NCBI GenBank assembly: GCA_003416985.1
Contig: QVIN01000008.1
Coordinates: 62,001-126,000, forward strand
Direction of reading: 5' to 3'
Source: Duganella sp. BJB480
GTDB taxonomy: Bacteria > Pseudomonadota > Gammaproteobacteria > Burkholderiales > Burkholderiaceae_D
Length of the DNA: 64,000 nucleotides
The notes under the pieces are model-generated. The model was not told where the DNA came from. It searched no databases and saw only the letters and a list, made by a program, of their open reading frames with translations. Below are positions 54,947-63,269 of the stretch, piece after piece; position 1 is the first letter of the stretch; every line of letters begins with the position of its first letter. The position numbers were made by a program, and so were the translations under genes.

Positions 54947-55546
54947 TCAGGAACGGCGCTGCTTGCGGCGCGCGGTCCAGCCCAGCAAGGCCAGGCCGGC
55001 GCCCAGCATGGCGTAGCTGGCCGGCTCGGGCACCGGGATGACGGTGCCGATGGCCTGGAATTCCGAGACGGCGAAGTGGTTGTCGCCGCGGCCGGCGGCG
55101 CCGCTGATCATGAAGGCGGTGGCCGCGACCGGCGTGTCCAGCGTCGTGCTGCCGTTGTCCATGCCCCATGAGAGGTGCGGCGCCATCACCGCCAGGTCGT
55201 GCCAGGTGTTGGCCTGGTCACGGTACTGGATGCGGTAGAGGTTGTCGTTGTCGGCCTGGATGTTCAGCTGGTTCACCATCGCCGCCTGGTTGAGGGTGAT
55301 GGTCACCGAATCGGCGCCGTAGTCGCCGCTCCAGAACACCGTGCCCAGGTTCCACTGCGTCTGGATCGGCAGGTAGACGCCGTCCGTGACCGACGATGGC
55401 AAGGCCGGCACGCCCAAGCCCCATTCACCGCTATTCCAGAATCCACCGCCGGTCAGCGTCACGCCGCCGCCCAGGGCGACGTTGGTATCGGCCAGGGCGG
55501 AACCGGCGCAGGCCAGGCAGGCCAGCGCAATCGCGAGCTTCTTCAT
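54947..55546 (-). CDS. PEP-CTERM surface protein (discoidin-like core)
   Basis: 199 residues: signal peptide (IALACLACAGSALA), a beta-rich core with VFWSGDYGADSVTITLNQAA and NQLNIQADNDNLYRIQYRD that resembles F5/8 (discoidin-like) sandwich proteins, and the sorting tag VPEPASYAML, hydrophobic helix and TARRKQRR. The ATG at 55546 follows AGGAG. Exosortase-dependent display expected; function unknown. Sits between the DUF6600 gene and the arabinofuranosidase gene on the same strand. Confidence 0.87.
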   Translation of the reverse strand: MKKLAIALACLACAGSALADTNVALGGGVTLTGGGFWNSGEWGLGVPALPSSVTDGVYLPIQTQWNLGTVFWSGDYGADSVTITLNQAAMVNQLNIQADNDNLYRIQYRDQANTWHDLAVMAPHLSWGMDNGSTTLDTPVAATAFMISGAAGRGDNHFAVSEFQAIGTVIPVPEPASYAMLGAGLALLGWTARRKQRRS

Positions 55547-55647
55547 GTCTTCTCCTTAAGCAATATAAAATTGATAAGATAGAAAACCAGAATAGCATGA
55601 GCTGGCCAACATTCAAGCCGCGCTGTCTCGCGTGCGCGACGCCGCGC

Positions 55648-58008
55648 TCAGGACGACATGCCCGCGCGCTGCGTGAACAGGCGCACGCCGAACACCGGCC
55701 CGGCGGTGTGGCCCGGCTCGGGATCGAAGCGCACCACCACGCTGCGCTTGCCGCTGGTGATGCGCTCCGGCACCGGATATTCCTGATCGACAAACACGCC
55801 CGGCTGGCCGCCATCGAGCTTGACGCGCGCGATGCGCTCGCCGTCGACGCTGATGTGGAAATCGCGGTTGCGCTCCTCGCCCCAGTAGCTCGCCTGCAGC
55901 AGCAGCGGGCCGTCGGCGCACTTCATGCGGAAGCTGAAGTAGCCGCCGGTGCGCGCATCGCGTCCGTTGCGGCCACGGTAGGCGACCGGATAGGAGATCG
56001 CCGATTGCAGATCGTGATCGCGCTCCGGCTGCATCTCGCCCAGGTGCATGACATCGACCGAGCGCTCGGCCAGGTCCTTGAGGCGCGCCTCCTCCTTGCG
56101 GAAGGCGACTTCCGACGCCGCCCACTCGGCCTCGGTATAGACGTTGAAGTACACCGCCGCGCGCCGCTCGTACTGCGAAAAGAACGGCGTGAACTTCATG
56201 TCGCCGGGACGGCCCGTGCCCACGCTGCGGTACACGGCCCGGCCCTTGTCCGCCTCCGCGAACGCGGCCAGCACGTTGGCGCCCACCAGCGCCGGCGCCA
56301 GTCCGGTGAACGGCTTGTCGGCCGCGCCCAGGTCCGCCGCCAGCACCATCGGGCCGCGCAGCAGCGCCACCACATGGTCGTCGCCGGCCGCCGCTTCCAT
56401 CCGCAGGTCCAATGGCAGCGACAGGCGCACGCTGTCGCCCGCGCGCCAGCGCCGGCGTATCAGCAAGTAGCCCTTATGTTTGCTGGCGGTCTGCGGTTTT
56501 CCGTTGACCAGCACCGTGTGCCCGCCGGCCCACGACGGCACGCGCAGCGCCAGCGTGAACTGGCGAGGCCCCGCCAGCCGGCGCACCTTGAGGTCGATGT
56601 CGCCCTCGAACGGATAGCGCGTGTTGAGCTCCAGCCGCGCGGCCTTCCACTCCACCGTCGATGGAATGTAGAGATTGACGAACAGCGTGTCGCCGTTCTC
56701 CCAGTAGATCGAATCCCCGTGCTTGGCGTGGCTCTCCATCCCGGACAGCACGCAGCACCAGAAGTCGTTGTCCTCGCTGGAGTACTCGCGCGCCATGCCG
56801 GACATCAGCGGCGTCATATACGTGAACATGCCGGTGTGCGGATTCTGGTGCGCGAGGATGTGGTTCAAATGCGTGCGCTCGTAGTAGTCGAAGTAGGCGG
56901 CGTCCGGCGCCCAGCTGTAGAGATGGCGCGTCATCTTCAGCATGTTGTAGCTGGCGCAGGCCTCGCAGGTCTGCTCGGTGATGTGGGTGGCGATGCTGTC
57001 GGGCGCGAAGAAGTATTCGCGGTCGCCGTTGCCGCCGATGACGTAGCTGTGGTGCTGCGTGACGCGCTTCCAGAAGAAGTCCACGGCGTCGGCGTCGCTG
57101 CGGCGGCTGGTCAGCTCGTGGAGGCGCGCGAGGCCGATCAGCTTGGGGATCTGCGTGTTGGAATGCAGGTTGGCCAGTTCATCGCGGCCCTGCGTCAGCG
57201 GCGCCAGCACCTTGGTGTGGTACAGCCGCCGCGCCAGCGCCAGCCAGCGCTGGTCGTTGGTGCGCGCATAGAGTTCGGCGAAGCTCTCGTTGATGCCGCC
57301 ATGTTCGCAGGCCAGCACCTGCTGCACCTGCTCGTCGCTGAGCGCGGCGAACACCTTGTCGATATAGCCCGCCAGGCCAAGCGCCACTTGCAGCGCCTGG
57401 GCGTTGCCGGCGTGGGTCTGCGCGTCGAACAGGCCGGCGAAGACCTTGTGCCAGTTATACAGCGGCACCCAGCAGCCATTCAGGTCGAAGCCTGCGGACT
57501 TGATCTCGCCGCGCACGATCTCGGGGAAGATCTCCTTGCCGTCGACCACCGTGCCGTCCGCGCGCTTGCGCATGAAGCCCGCCAAATAGCCGTCGCCGTG
57601 CGCCTGCTGCACGCGCGCCAGTTCGGCCACGATGTAATCGATGCGCGGCTTCAGCGCCGCGTTGCCGGTCTGCGCCAGCATCAGCGACAACGCCGACAGA
57701 TAGTGGCCCAGGCCCTCGCCCGCGATGGTGTCGGACTCCCAGCCGCCGTAGATGGCGCCCTTGGTCGGCAGGCCGGCGAAGCGGTGATAGTTGTGCAGGA
57801 AGCGGTCGGCGCTCAGGCGCAGCAGGTAGGCCTGGTTGGCTTGCAGCGCATCGGCGTAGATCGAAGGCAGCAGCCGGACCGACGACAGCGGCAGCGCACG
57901 CGCGGTGGATGGAAAACCGGTGGCGGCGGTGGCGGCGCTGGCGGCGGCGGGCCAGCCTGAAATCAGCCCCAGTCCGGCGGCGCCCTGCAATACCTGTCGA
58001 CGATGCAT
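55648..58008 (-). CDS. GH127-family beta-L-arabinofuranosidase, Tat-exported
   Basis: About 786 residues from ATG 58008. It starts with a Tat signal (HRRQVLQGAAGLGL). GH127 catalysis uses a cysteine nucleophile and a zinc site, all present: the E-x-C pair at E349/C351 in TCEACASYNML and the adjacent cysteines C418-C419 in FWCCVLSG, with the (alpha/alpha)6 barrel segments around GYLAGFMRK and YGGWESDTIAGEGLGHYLSA. The C-terminus holds two beta domains. It releases terminal beta-L-arabinofuranose from plant glycoproteins or arabinan side chains. The next gene upstream on the same strand encodes a CE2-like esterase, supporting a role in plant polysaccharide use. Confidence 0.92.
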   Translation of the reverse strand: MHRRQVLQGAAGLGLISGWPAAASAATAATGFPSTARALPLSSVRLLPSIYADALQANQAYLLRLSADRFLHNYHRFAGLPTKGAIYGGWESDTIAGEGLGHYLSALSLMLAQTGNAALKPRIDYIVAELARVQQAHGDGYLAGFMRKRADGTVVDGKEIFPEIVRGEIKSAGFDLNGCWVPLYNWHKVFAGLFDAQTHAGNAQALQVALGLAGYIDKVFAALSDEQVQQVLACEHGGINESFAELYARTNDQRWLALARRLYHTKVLAPLTQGRDELANLHSNTQIPKLIGLARLHELTSRRSDADAVDFFWKRVTQHHSYVIGGNGDREYFFAPDSIATHITEQTCEACASYNMLKMTRHLYSWAPDAAYFDYYERTHLNHILAHQNPHTGMFTYMTPLMSGMAREYSSEDNDFWCCVLSGMESHAKHGDSIYWENGDTLFVNLYIPSTVEWKAARLELNTRYPFEGDIDLKVRRLAGPRQFTLALRVPSWAGGHTVLVNGKPQTASKHKGYLLIRRRWRAGDSVRLSLPLDLRMEAAAGDDHVVALLRGPMVLAADLGAADKPFTGLAPALVGANVLAAFAEADKGRAVYRSVGTGRPGDMKFTPFFSQYERRAAVYFNVYTEAEWAASEVAFRKEEARLKDLAERSVDVMHLGEMQPERDHDLQSAISYPVAYRGRNGRDARTGGYFSFRMKCADGPLLLQASYWGEERNRDFHISVDGERIARVKLDGGQPGVFVDQEYPVPERITSGKRSVVVRFDPEPGHTAGPVFGVRLFTQRAGMSS

Positions 58009-58112
58009 ACTTATCCCATGGTGGATGGCCATCCTCTAATGTACGTGCAGTCGCGGCGGCCGTCTTGTGACGGCGCCGCTAAAAGGATGACGAAATCCGC
58101 ACAATGCGGCGC

Positions 58113-59186
58113 TCACCAGCCCATTTTCTGGCGGATGAAGGCGGTCAGCTGCGCGGCGTTGGCCTGGTGCTGCTTGACGCGCGGATGGCCGCCGAAGCCG
58201 GTCCACGGGAACACGATGGTGTCGATCCGCCGATCGCCGCCTTGCCGCATCTGGTCCACCGCCGCGCGCACGTAGCCCGGCCACTTGGAGCCTTCCTGCA
58301 CCGCGTCCATGCTGCCCAGCGCGCACACGATGTAGGCCTGCGGATACAGCGCGCGGATCTTCTGCACAAAGCTGCTGTAGGCCTGCACGCGTTGCGCATC
58401 GTCCGGCGCGGGCGACAGGCGCTTCTCGCGGTCGATCAGCCAGCGGTCGTTCTGGAACAGGTTGATGACCACCACGTCCGGCGTCCAGGAATGGAAATCC
58501 CAATGGGTGTCGTTGTTGCCGACGGCGCTCAGCTGGTCATAGAAATCCGGCATGGTGAACGGGAACCAGCTGATCATCACGCCGATGCCGCTTTGCGAGA
58601 TGATGTGGGCCTCCGCGTCCAGCGCCCGCGCCGTGACCGACGAATAGGAGAGGAAGTTGTTCTTGTCCTTCAGCAGATGATCCGGCCCGTCGTCCGGCGA
58701 CTCGTCGCCCATGCCGGTGGTGATCGAATCGCCGAAGAACTCGATGCGGCGCTGCTTGGCCGGCGGTGGCGGCAGCAGCTTGCCGCCGTCCGCCAGTTCC
58801 AGGCCCTGGAAGACGGTGCCGCCCTCCTCGCCCTCGGTGCGCTTGGTGATCAGGAATCGGTGCGGGCCCGGCCCCAGGCCGCTGGCCACCGCGTAGGTCT
58901 TGCCGCCCTGCGCGGCCTCGATGACCGCCGCCGGCCTGGCCAGGTCGCCGTCGATGAACACGTTGAAGAAGTTCTTGCCCAACTGGTCGTCCAGCTTGAC
59001 CGCCAGGCTGGCGCCGGTGAAGGTGCCTTCGATGCTGGTGCCGGGCCACGACAACATGGGCCGCGCGCGGTCGGCGAAATCGATGCGCCCCGTGTAGCGC
59101 AATTGCGCATCGTCCGGCTGCACCGCCACGCCCGCGAACGCCTGCCCGGCCAATAACAACGCCGCCAATCCTGCTGTGAACCTCAT
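58113..59186 (-). CDS. CE2-like SGNH/GDSL carbohydrate esterase
   Basis: 357 residues; ATG 59186 with AGGAGA 7 bases upstream. Signal peptide (LAALLLAGQAFAG). The N-terminal beta-sandwich (IDFADRARPMLSWPGTSIEG, FNVFIDGD) and C-terminal SGNH hydrolase domain match the two-domain CE2 layout. Catalytic Ser154 in EFFGDSITTGMG and His334 in FGGHPRVKQH are visible. CE2 enzymes remove acetyl groups from xylan or other plant glycans. Directly upstream of the GH127 gene, same strand, 105 bases apart. Confidence 0.88.
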   Translation of the reverse strand: MRFTAGLAALLLAGQAFAGVAVQPDDAQLRYTGRIDFADRARPMLSWPGTSIEGTFTGASLAVKLDDQLGKNFFNVFIDGDLARPAAVIEAAQGGKTYAVASGLGPGPHRFLITKRTEGEEGGTVFQGLELADGGKLLPPPPAKQRRIEFFGDSITTGMGDESPDDGPDHLLKDKNNFLSYSSVTARALDAEAHIISQSGIGVMISWFPFTMPDFYDQLSAVGNNDTHWDFHSWTPDVVVINLFQNDRWLIDREKRLSPAPDDAQRVQAYSSFVQKIRALYPQAYIVCALGSMDAVQEGSKWPGYVRAAVDQMRQGGDRRIDTIVFPWTGFGGHPRVKQHQANAAQLTAFIRQKMGW

Positions 59187-59258
59187 CAAATCGTCTCCTG
59201 TCCGATGCCCGTCAAATCGAGCTTTACCGGCATGGTAAACGATTAACCGACCATCGTT

Positions 59259-59858
59259 CTATTGAAGCAGATTTTTCAGTTCGTTGAACACGGCTTCCTT
59301 GACGCCGGCTTCGTCGCTGCGCAGGCCGCGATAGAGACGGGAAAACTCTTCCTTGCTCACCGACTCCCTGGTGATGCCGTGGCATTCGAGGTACTTGTTG
59401 GTGGCGTTCACCAATGGCAGGGTCTCCGTCTCCGTGCGGATCATGCCTTTGAGGGCCGAGTCCAGCTCCGGTGTGAAATCATCGGCCGGCACGTAGAAGG
59501 CGGCATGCGCGCGATTGTATTTGTCACCGCTCGACATCAACCGGATAAACACGGGAATCAATGACGAATCTGACTGCAGGCAATAGAGGTTCCAGGCGGC
59601 CGCGATCTCGGCATCTTCGCGTAGCTGGTGAGCGTCCAACAACTTCCTGACGACAAGTGCCGCACGCTCCGCATCGGCGATGAACAGCCCGTTGACACTC
59701 TCCCAGCTACCGCCCTCCAGCACCATTTTCAACAAGTACTCGAACGCCATCGCGCGCTCATCACGGCTCATGCCGCTGAAATAGATTTCGCTCAAACCAT
59801 CCAGGCGTTCCCCGTTGTTCATTGAAAAGAAATCTAAAAAATTTTGGTATGCATTCAT
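59259..59858 (-). CDS. Hypothetical helical protein in a low-GC region
   Basis: A 199-residue soluble protein, mostly helical (LSEIYFSGMSRDERAMAFEY, LVVRKLLDAHQLREDAEIAA, LIPVFIRLMSSGDKYNRAHA), without signal or membrane segments. The repeated helix pairs could be HEAT-like, as in many immunity proteins, but this is not established. Codon use and GC are lower than in the chromosome core, like the rest of this region. The ribosome binding site is poor. No neighbour in the same direction. Function unknown. Confidence 0.65.
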   Translation of the reverse strand: MNAYQNFLDFFSMNNGERLDGLSEIYFSGMSRDERAMAFEYLLKMVLEGGSWESVNGLFIADAERAALVVRKLLDAHQLREDAEIAAAWNLYCLQSDSSLIPVFIRLMSSGDKYNRAHAAFYVPADDFTPELDSALKGMIRTETETLPLVNATNKYLECHGITRESVSKEEFSRLYRGLRSDEAGVKEAVFNELKNLLQ

Positions 59859-60444
59859 GGGGGTCTATTTTTTCGGCTTTTACTAAAACGCGCTAACCAC
59901 TACTACCCTATACTAACCACCGACATTTCGTACGACTCCGCGCTATTTTCGGAACTAAAAATCAGAGTGTGCATGAGCTTCCTACTCGATCACCGAAAAC
60001 GCATCCGCATTGTCGCTGGCTTCAGAATTGGGTTTCCTTTATAGAGCGCCTGCCATCGCATAAATGTAATCGCATTTTTGGCACCTCTCAGCGTTAACAT
60101 GATCGTGCTAGCGTCGCGCTGCGGCTGCTTTACGTTTTTGAGATGGAATAAGACAGCCCCCCCTTTAAATGACATCTAAGTAGAGGCCGAAATGAACGAA
60201 TTTTCAATTGCTTAGAATTATCATTGCCAGCCAATTTGAGACAGGCCGCCATGGGAAGTGAGATTTCTCGCGATCTTGTCAGGAGAAACGAAATTACTCG
60301 ATCTGCATTCCGTGCAAATCAGCACCCAATATCCAAGCCTATGCAATACTGAAATGGAGCTGGCCGACTTTGGGCATTTCCCCCAGCTCCAAATCACGAT
60401 ACCATGTAATTCCCACAATCTAAATTCTGAGACCGAGCATCCCT
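59859..60444. other. Low-GC intergenic region with no identified gene
   Basis: 586 bases, AT-rich. Short frames occur (for example 60221-60418 minus, 60258-60509 plus, 59990-60175 minus) but none has a ribosome binding site or recognisable sequence. No repeats, inverted ends or tRNA. Possibly holds promoters of the two divergent genes. Confidence 0.5.
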
Positions 60445-62955
60445 ATGGTTTTCTGCAATTTCGCATTTCTTCACGAGGATGCCCCCCAAGAATCAGGTGG
60501 CGGCTCTAACAGCTTCCGCTGCATGCGTTTTGAATCAGTCGACGTATTATGGTTCCTCAAGACAGTGAGCCAACTGAAATTGCGTGACCTAGGCAAGGCA
60601 CTGGTGAGTGAACTGAAGGGGAAATCGCTACAGACGGGATACCATGAGCTCCCCGAGCCGCTACGTATCCGCCTATATGAGGCGCACCTGCAGTACATGA
60701 TGTTTATGACGAACGCGCAGCAACCAGCCCCCGTGTCGCTGCAGGAAGCCATGCTCGGGCCAGGATCTTTAAAAGAAATCCTTATACAAGAGGGCAACTG
60801 GTATTTTCTTGCGGGCAAGCGCGTGGGCGTGCTCGATTCACTACGAGAACCAGCGGACGACGGAGAAATCATCGTAGCCAACATCGGGGTAACGATGGAC
60901 CAAGATGGACCGGTAATGCTAGCCGAGCTAGTCCAGTTTAAAAGTCTTTCCAGCGGGTTGCAGGCGCTCCTGCAAGGCCTGCATTTCCCACAGAGCGATC
61001 CACGAATTGCAGCATTCCTTGCAACGCCAGCTGGTATTAGTCGCTTTGGTACGTCACCAAGAACCAACGTTGGTACTCCACCCGGAAAGCCAACCGATTC
61101 AGCGACTCCAGAGATAACGCCAAACTGGTATCAGCCTTTTGTCGGCGTCAATTCAATCGGCGCTGGCAACAATATCGCGCTCTACGATGAATCGGGAAAA
61201 ATCCGGGCATATGTCGACTACGGTCTGCCAGCGCCTCAAAACCTCAACACCTACCAACAATTGCCCGATCACCCTTGCGTGTGCGCCGATGCGGCGATGA
61301 TACTGTCCCATTGGGACTACGACCATTACGCGATGGTGCGCATGCAACCAGACGCCCTGCGTCGCCGCTGGATGGCGCCACAGCAGCTGTTCGGCAGTGT
61401 TGCAGCACGAGAGCTCTACGCACGCCTACTGAATGAAACGCCTCATGGCGCGATGCTCATCATCTGGCCGTCTAATGCCCCAGCTGGTCATGTACCCACC
61501 GACTTTGGCTTCATTGAACGCGCGAACGGAAATCCGGTCAACGACGATGGCCTAGTTGCCTACGTGCGTGTGGCCGAGGACCCAGCCGCCGCTCCCGCAG
61601 CGACTGCGTTGCCGATGTTTGGCCAGAGACTCAAGCCGATGCCAGCGCCAACCACTGGTGCTGGCATGGTACTAAACCATCCCCTGATCTGCCACGGCGG
61701 CCTGGGTGGCCAGTGGATGGACGAAAACCTCGCCCTTCCCTTCCACAGCAAACTCATCGCCGTGCCGGCGGGCGCGCACCAGCTCCTTCCTGCCGCTCTC
61801 CCTCCGAACACAGCCGCCGGTAGTATTGGTCAAGTCCAAGGGGGCGGCGCCGCATTCTGGATCCCAGCAGGGGGCATATCGCTGCCAACCGTCAACGGCG
61901 GCCAGTACGTACCGTCAATCCAGAATGTCGCTTGGGCTGGAGGGTGGGCCATCAGTGCATTGGATTTTATCAAATGCGGAGGCATGATTCTGGACTTCCC
62001 GCCTAAAAGCACTAAGCAAGAACAAATGGTATGTGTCTCGCCTACGCCCGGCACGAAATGGAATAGCAAAAGGGCGCCGTCCGGAGTAAAAGGCGCGGTA
62101 AAACTCAGGAAAAAGGGCTGGCAGCCGGTTTGGGGGCGGGCACTCACCTGCTGGAAAGTGCCACTGCCAGCAGCTGCAGCGGGCGCACTACTGCCACTTC
62201 CAGCAGGCCCCCAATCACTCATACCTATGGGAAGCTCAGCCCAGATTACGCAGAATGAGCGCTATGTACTTTTACCTGGCGACGCAGGCTATCAGCACAT
62301 TCCTTCGATGGCAGCCTGGCGGAAATTGCGAGAACACCATGCATCTGGAAATGGCGCAGCGGGCAGCGCACCAATCCGCATTGTTGGACTCGTGGCGACC
62401 CACCATGGTTCCGATAGTTGGATACCAGACCCACCAAACCACAACTCAGCGTTGTGGCACATTCCCCCAGGGCCAGCGAGCAAGTACTGGCCGGGCGATG
62501 TTCAGCGCACACCTACGGCAAAAATTGTGTATTCCTACGGGACACGTCTGAGCGGAACAATTGCGGGCGCCCACTGCTACCGTCGCCGAAATACAAAAAA
62601 CGATGGACATCCCAGAGCGGCAGCACTTCTTAATTACGAGACTGCAGGATGGGGCGTCGCTCCTCATGGTGCCGGGGAATTTAACCGACTCAATACCGCT
62701 GTGGCCGACTACACCAGCAATCAATTTTTCAACCCATTGAAGCTGGCACCCGGGACCTTATTACCGGATGCAAACCTGAAGGGGCACGCTAACGGCAATG
62801 TTGCGCTTGGATGGGATATACCTAATGCGTCTCCTTTGAGACAGGACCATGTGCCATCATTAGCGCCGGTAGCGAATTACTCACAGCAGATTGGCCCCAA
62901 CCCCTTACACAGGGTATGCCCCACATGCAACCAAGTGCGTGAGTTTTATTTTTGA
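60445..62955 (+). CDS. Large protein with ComEC-type metallo-beta-lactamase domain, unknown function
   Basis: 836 residues from ATG 60445; ATG 60523 is an alternative; neither has a strong ribosome binding site. After a 225-residue N-terminal region with no recognised fold, an MBL-type sequence begins at VGVNSIGAGNNIALYDESGK with VDYGLP. It continues with the metal motif H289-W-D291-Y-D293-H294 (HxDxDH), then GD at 612-613 in YVLLPGDAG, and the HHGS motif at 653-656 in ATHHGSDSW. This set matches the ComEC/Rec2-like MBL branch, which acts on nucleic-acid-related phosphodiesters. A long insert (about 300 residues) separates the first and second motif. The C-terminus has a CPTC pair. No membrane helices, so it is not ComEC itself. 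Low GC and isolation suggest acquisition. The activity is inferred from motifs only. Confidence 0.75.
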   Translation: MVFCNFAFLHEDAPQESGGGSNSFRCMRFESVDVLWFLKTVSQLKLRDLGKALVSELKGKSLQTGYHELPEPLRIRLYEAHLQYMMFMTNAQQPAPVSLQEAMLGPGSLKEILIQEGNWYFLAGKRVGVLDSLREPADDGEIIVANIGVTMDQDGPVMLAELVQFKSLSSGLQALLQGLHFPQSDPRIAAFLATPAGISRFGTSPRTNVGTPPGKPTDSATPEITPNWYQPFVGVNSIGAGNNIALYDESGKIRAYVDYGLPAPQNLNTYQQLPDHPCVCADAAMILSHWDYDHYAMVRMQPDALRRRWMAPQQLFGSVAARELYARLLNETPHGAMLIIWPSNAPAGHVPTDFGFIERANGNPVNDDGLVAYVRVAEDPAAAPAATALPMFGQRLKPMPAPTTGAGMVLNHPLICHGGLGGQWMDENLALPFHSKLIAVPAGAHQLLPAALPPNTAAGSIGQVQGGGAAFWIPAGGISLPTVNGGQYVPSIQNVAWAGGWAISALDFIKCGGMILDFPPKSTKQEQMVCVSPTPGTKWNSKRAPSGVKGAVKLRKKGWQPVWGRALTCWKVPLPAAAAGALLPLPAGPQSLIPMGSSAQITQNERYVLLPGDAGYQHIPSMAAWRKLREHHASGNGAAGSAPIRIVGLVATHHGSDSWIPDPPNHNSALWHIPPGPASKYWPGDVQRTPTAKIVYSYGTRLSGTIAGAHCYRRRNTKNDGHPRAAALLNYETAGWGVAPHGAGEFNRLNTAVADYTSNQFFNPLKLAPGTLLPDANLKGHANGNVALGWDIPNASPLRQDHVPSLAPVANYSQQIGPNPLHRVCPTCNQVREFYF

Positions 62956-63269
62956 GGTGGAGTTGCTTCAGATTCCGCCCCGAAGCCGTCATTGGTACAA
63001 CTGGTCATCGCTCACATGGCGCCATCAATTCGGTCGGTGTCCGAGTCTTGACGGCCCCCCTGAAAATTCACAGTTTGATCCCGCTTTCTTAACCGAGTTA
63101 CCAGACGCTTGAAATCACAAGGCAAATCAAAGGCGAGATGGCGCCCCTCGCTTTGCGCTGAAATCCGACGGGATCCGGCTAACCAGCTCCCGTCCAATCA
63201 GGCGTGATGTCCTGAGTTAAAAGCCACTCAGAGCACTACGCGCCCCATACGCCGGGCCCGAATCAAGTT
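62956..63269. other. Low-GC intergenic region
   Basis: 314 bases. Contains a 9-base inverted repeat, GGCGCCATC at 63018-63026 and GATGGCGCC at 63137-63145, which may mark the edge of an inserted segment or be chance. Short frames have no support. No gene recognised. Confidence 0.4.

Noticed and set aside
60221..60509. Short ORFs on both strands upstream of the MBL gene
   Set aside because: No start signals and no recognisable sequence; treated as intergenic.
63012..63197. Short minus-strand ORF suggesting an insertion-sequence remnant
   Set aside because: No transposase motif or terminal repeats beyond one 9-base inverted repeat that may be chance.
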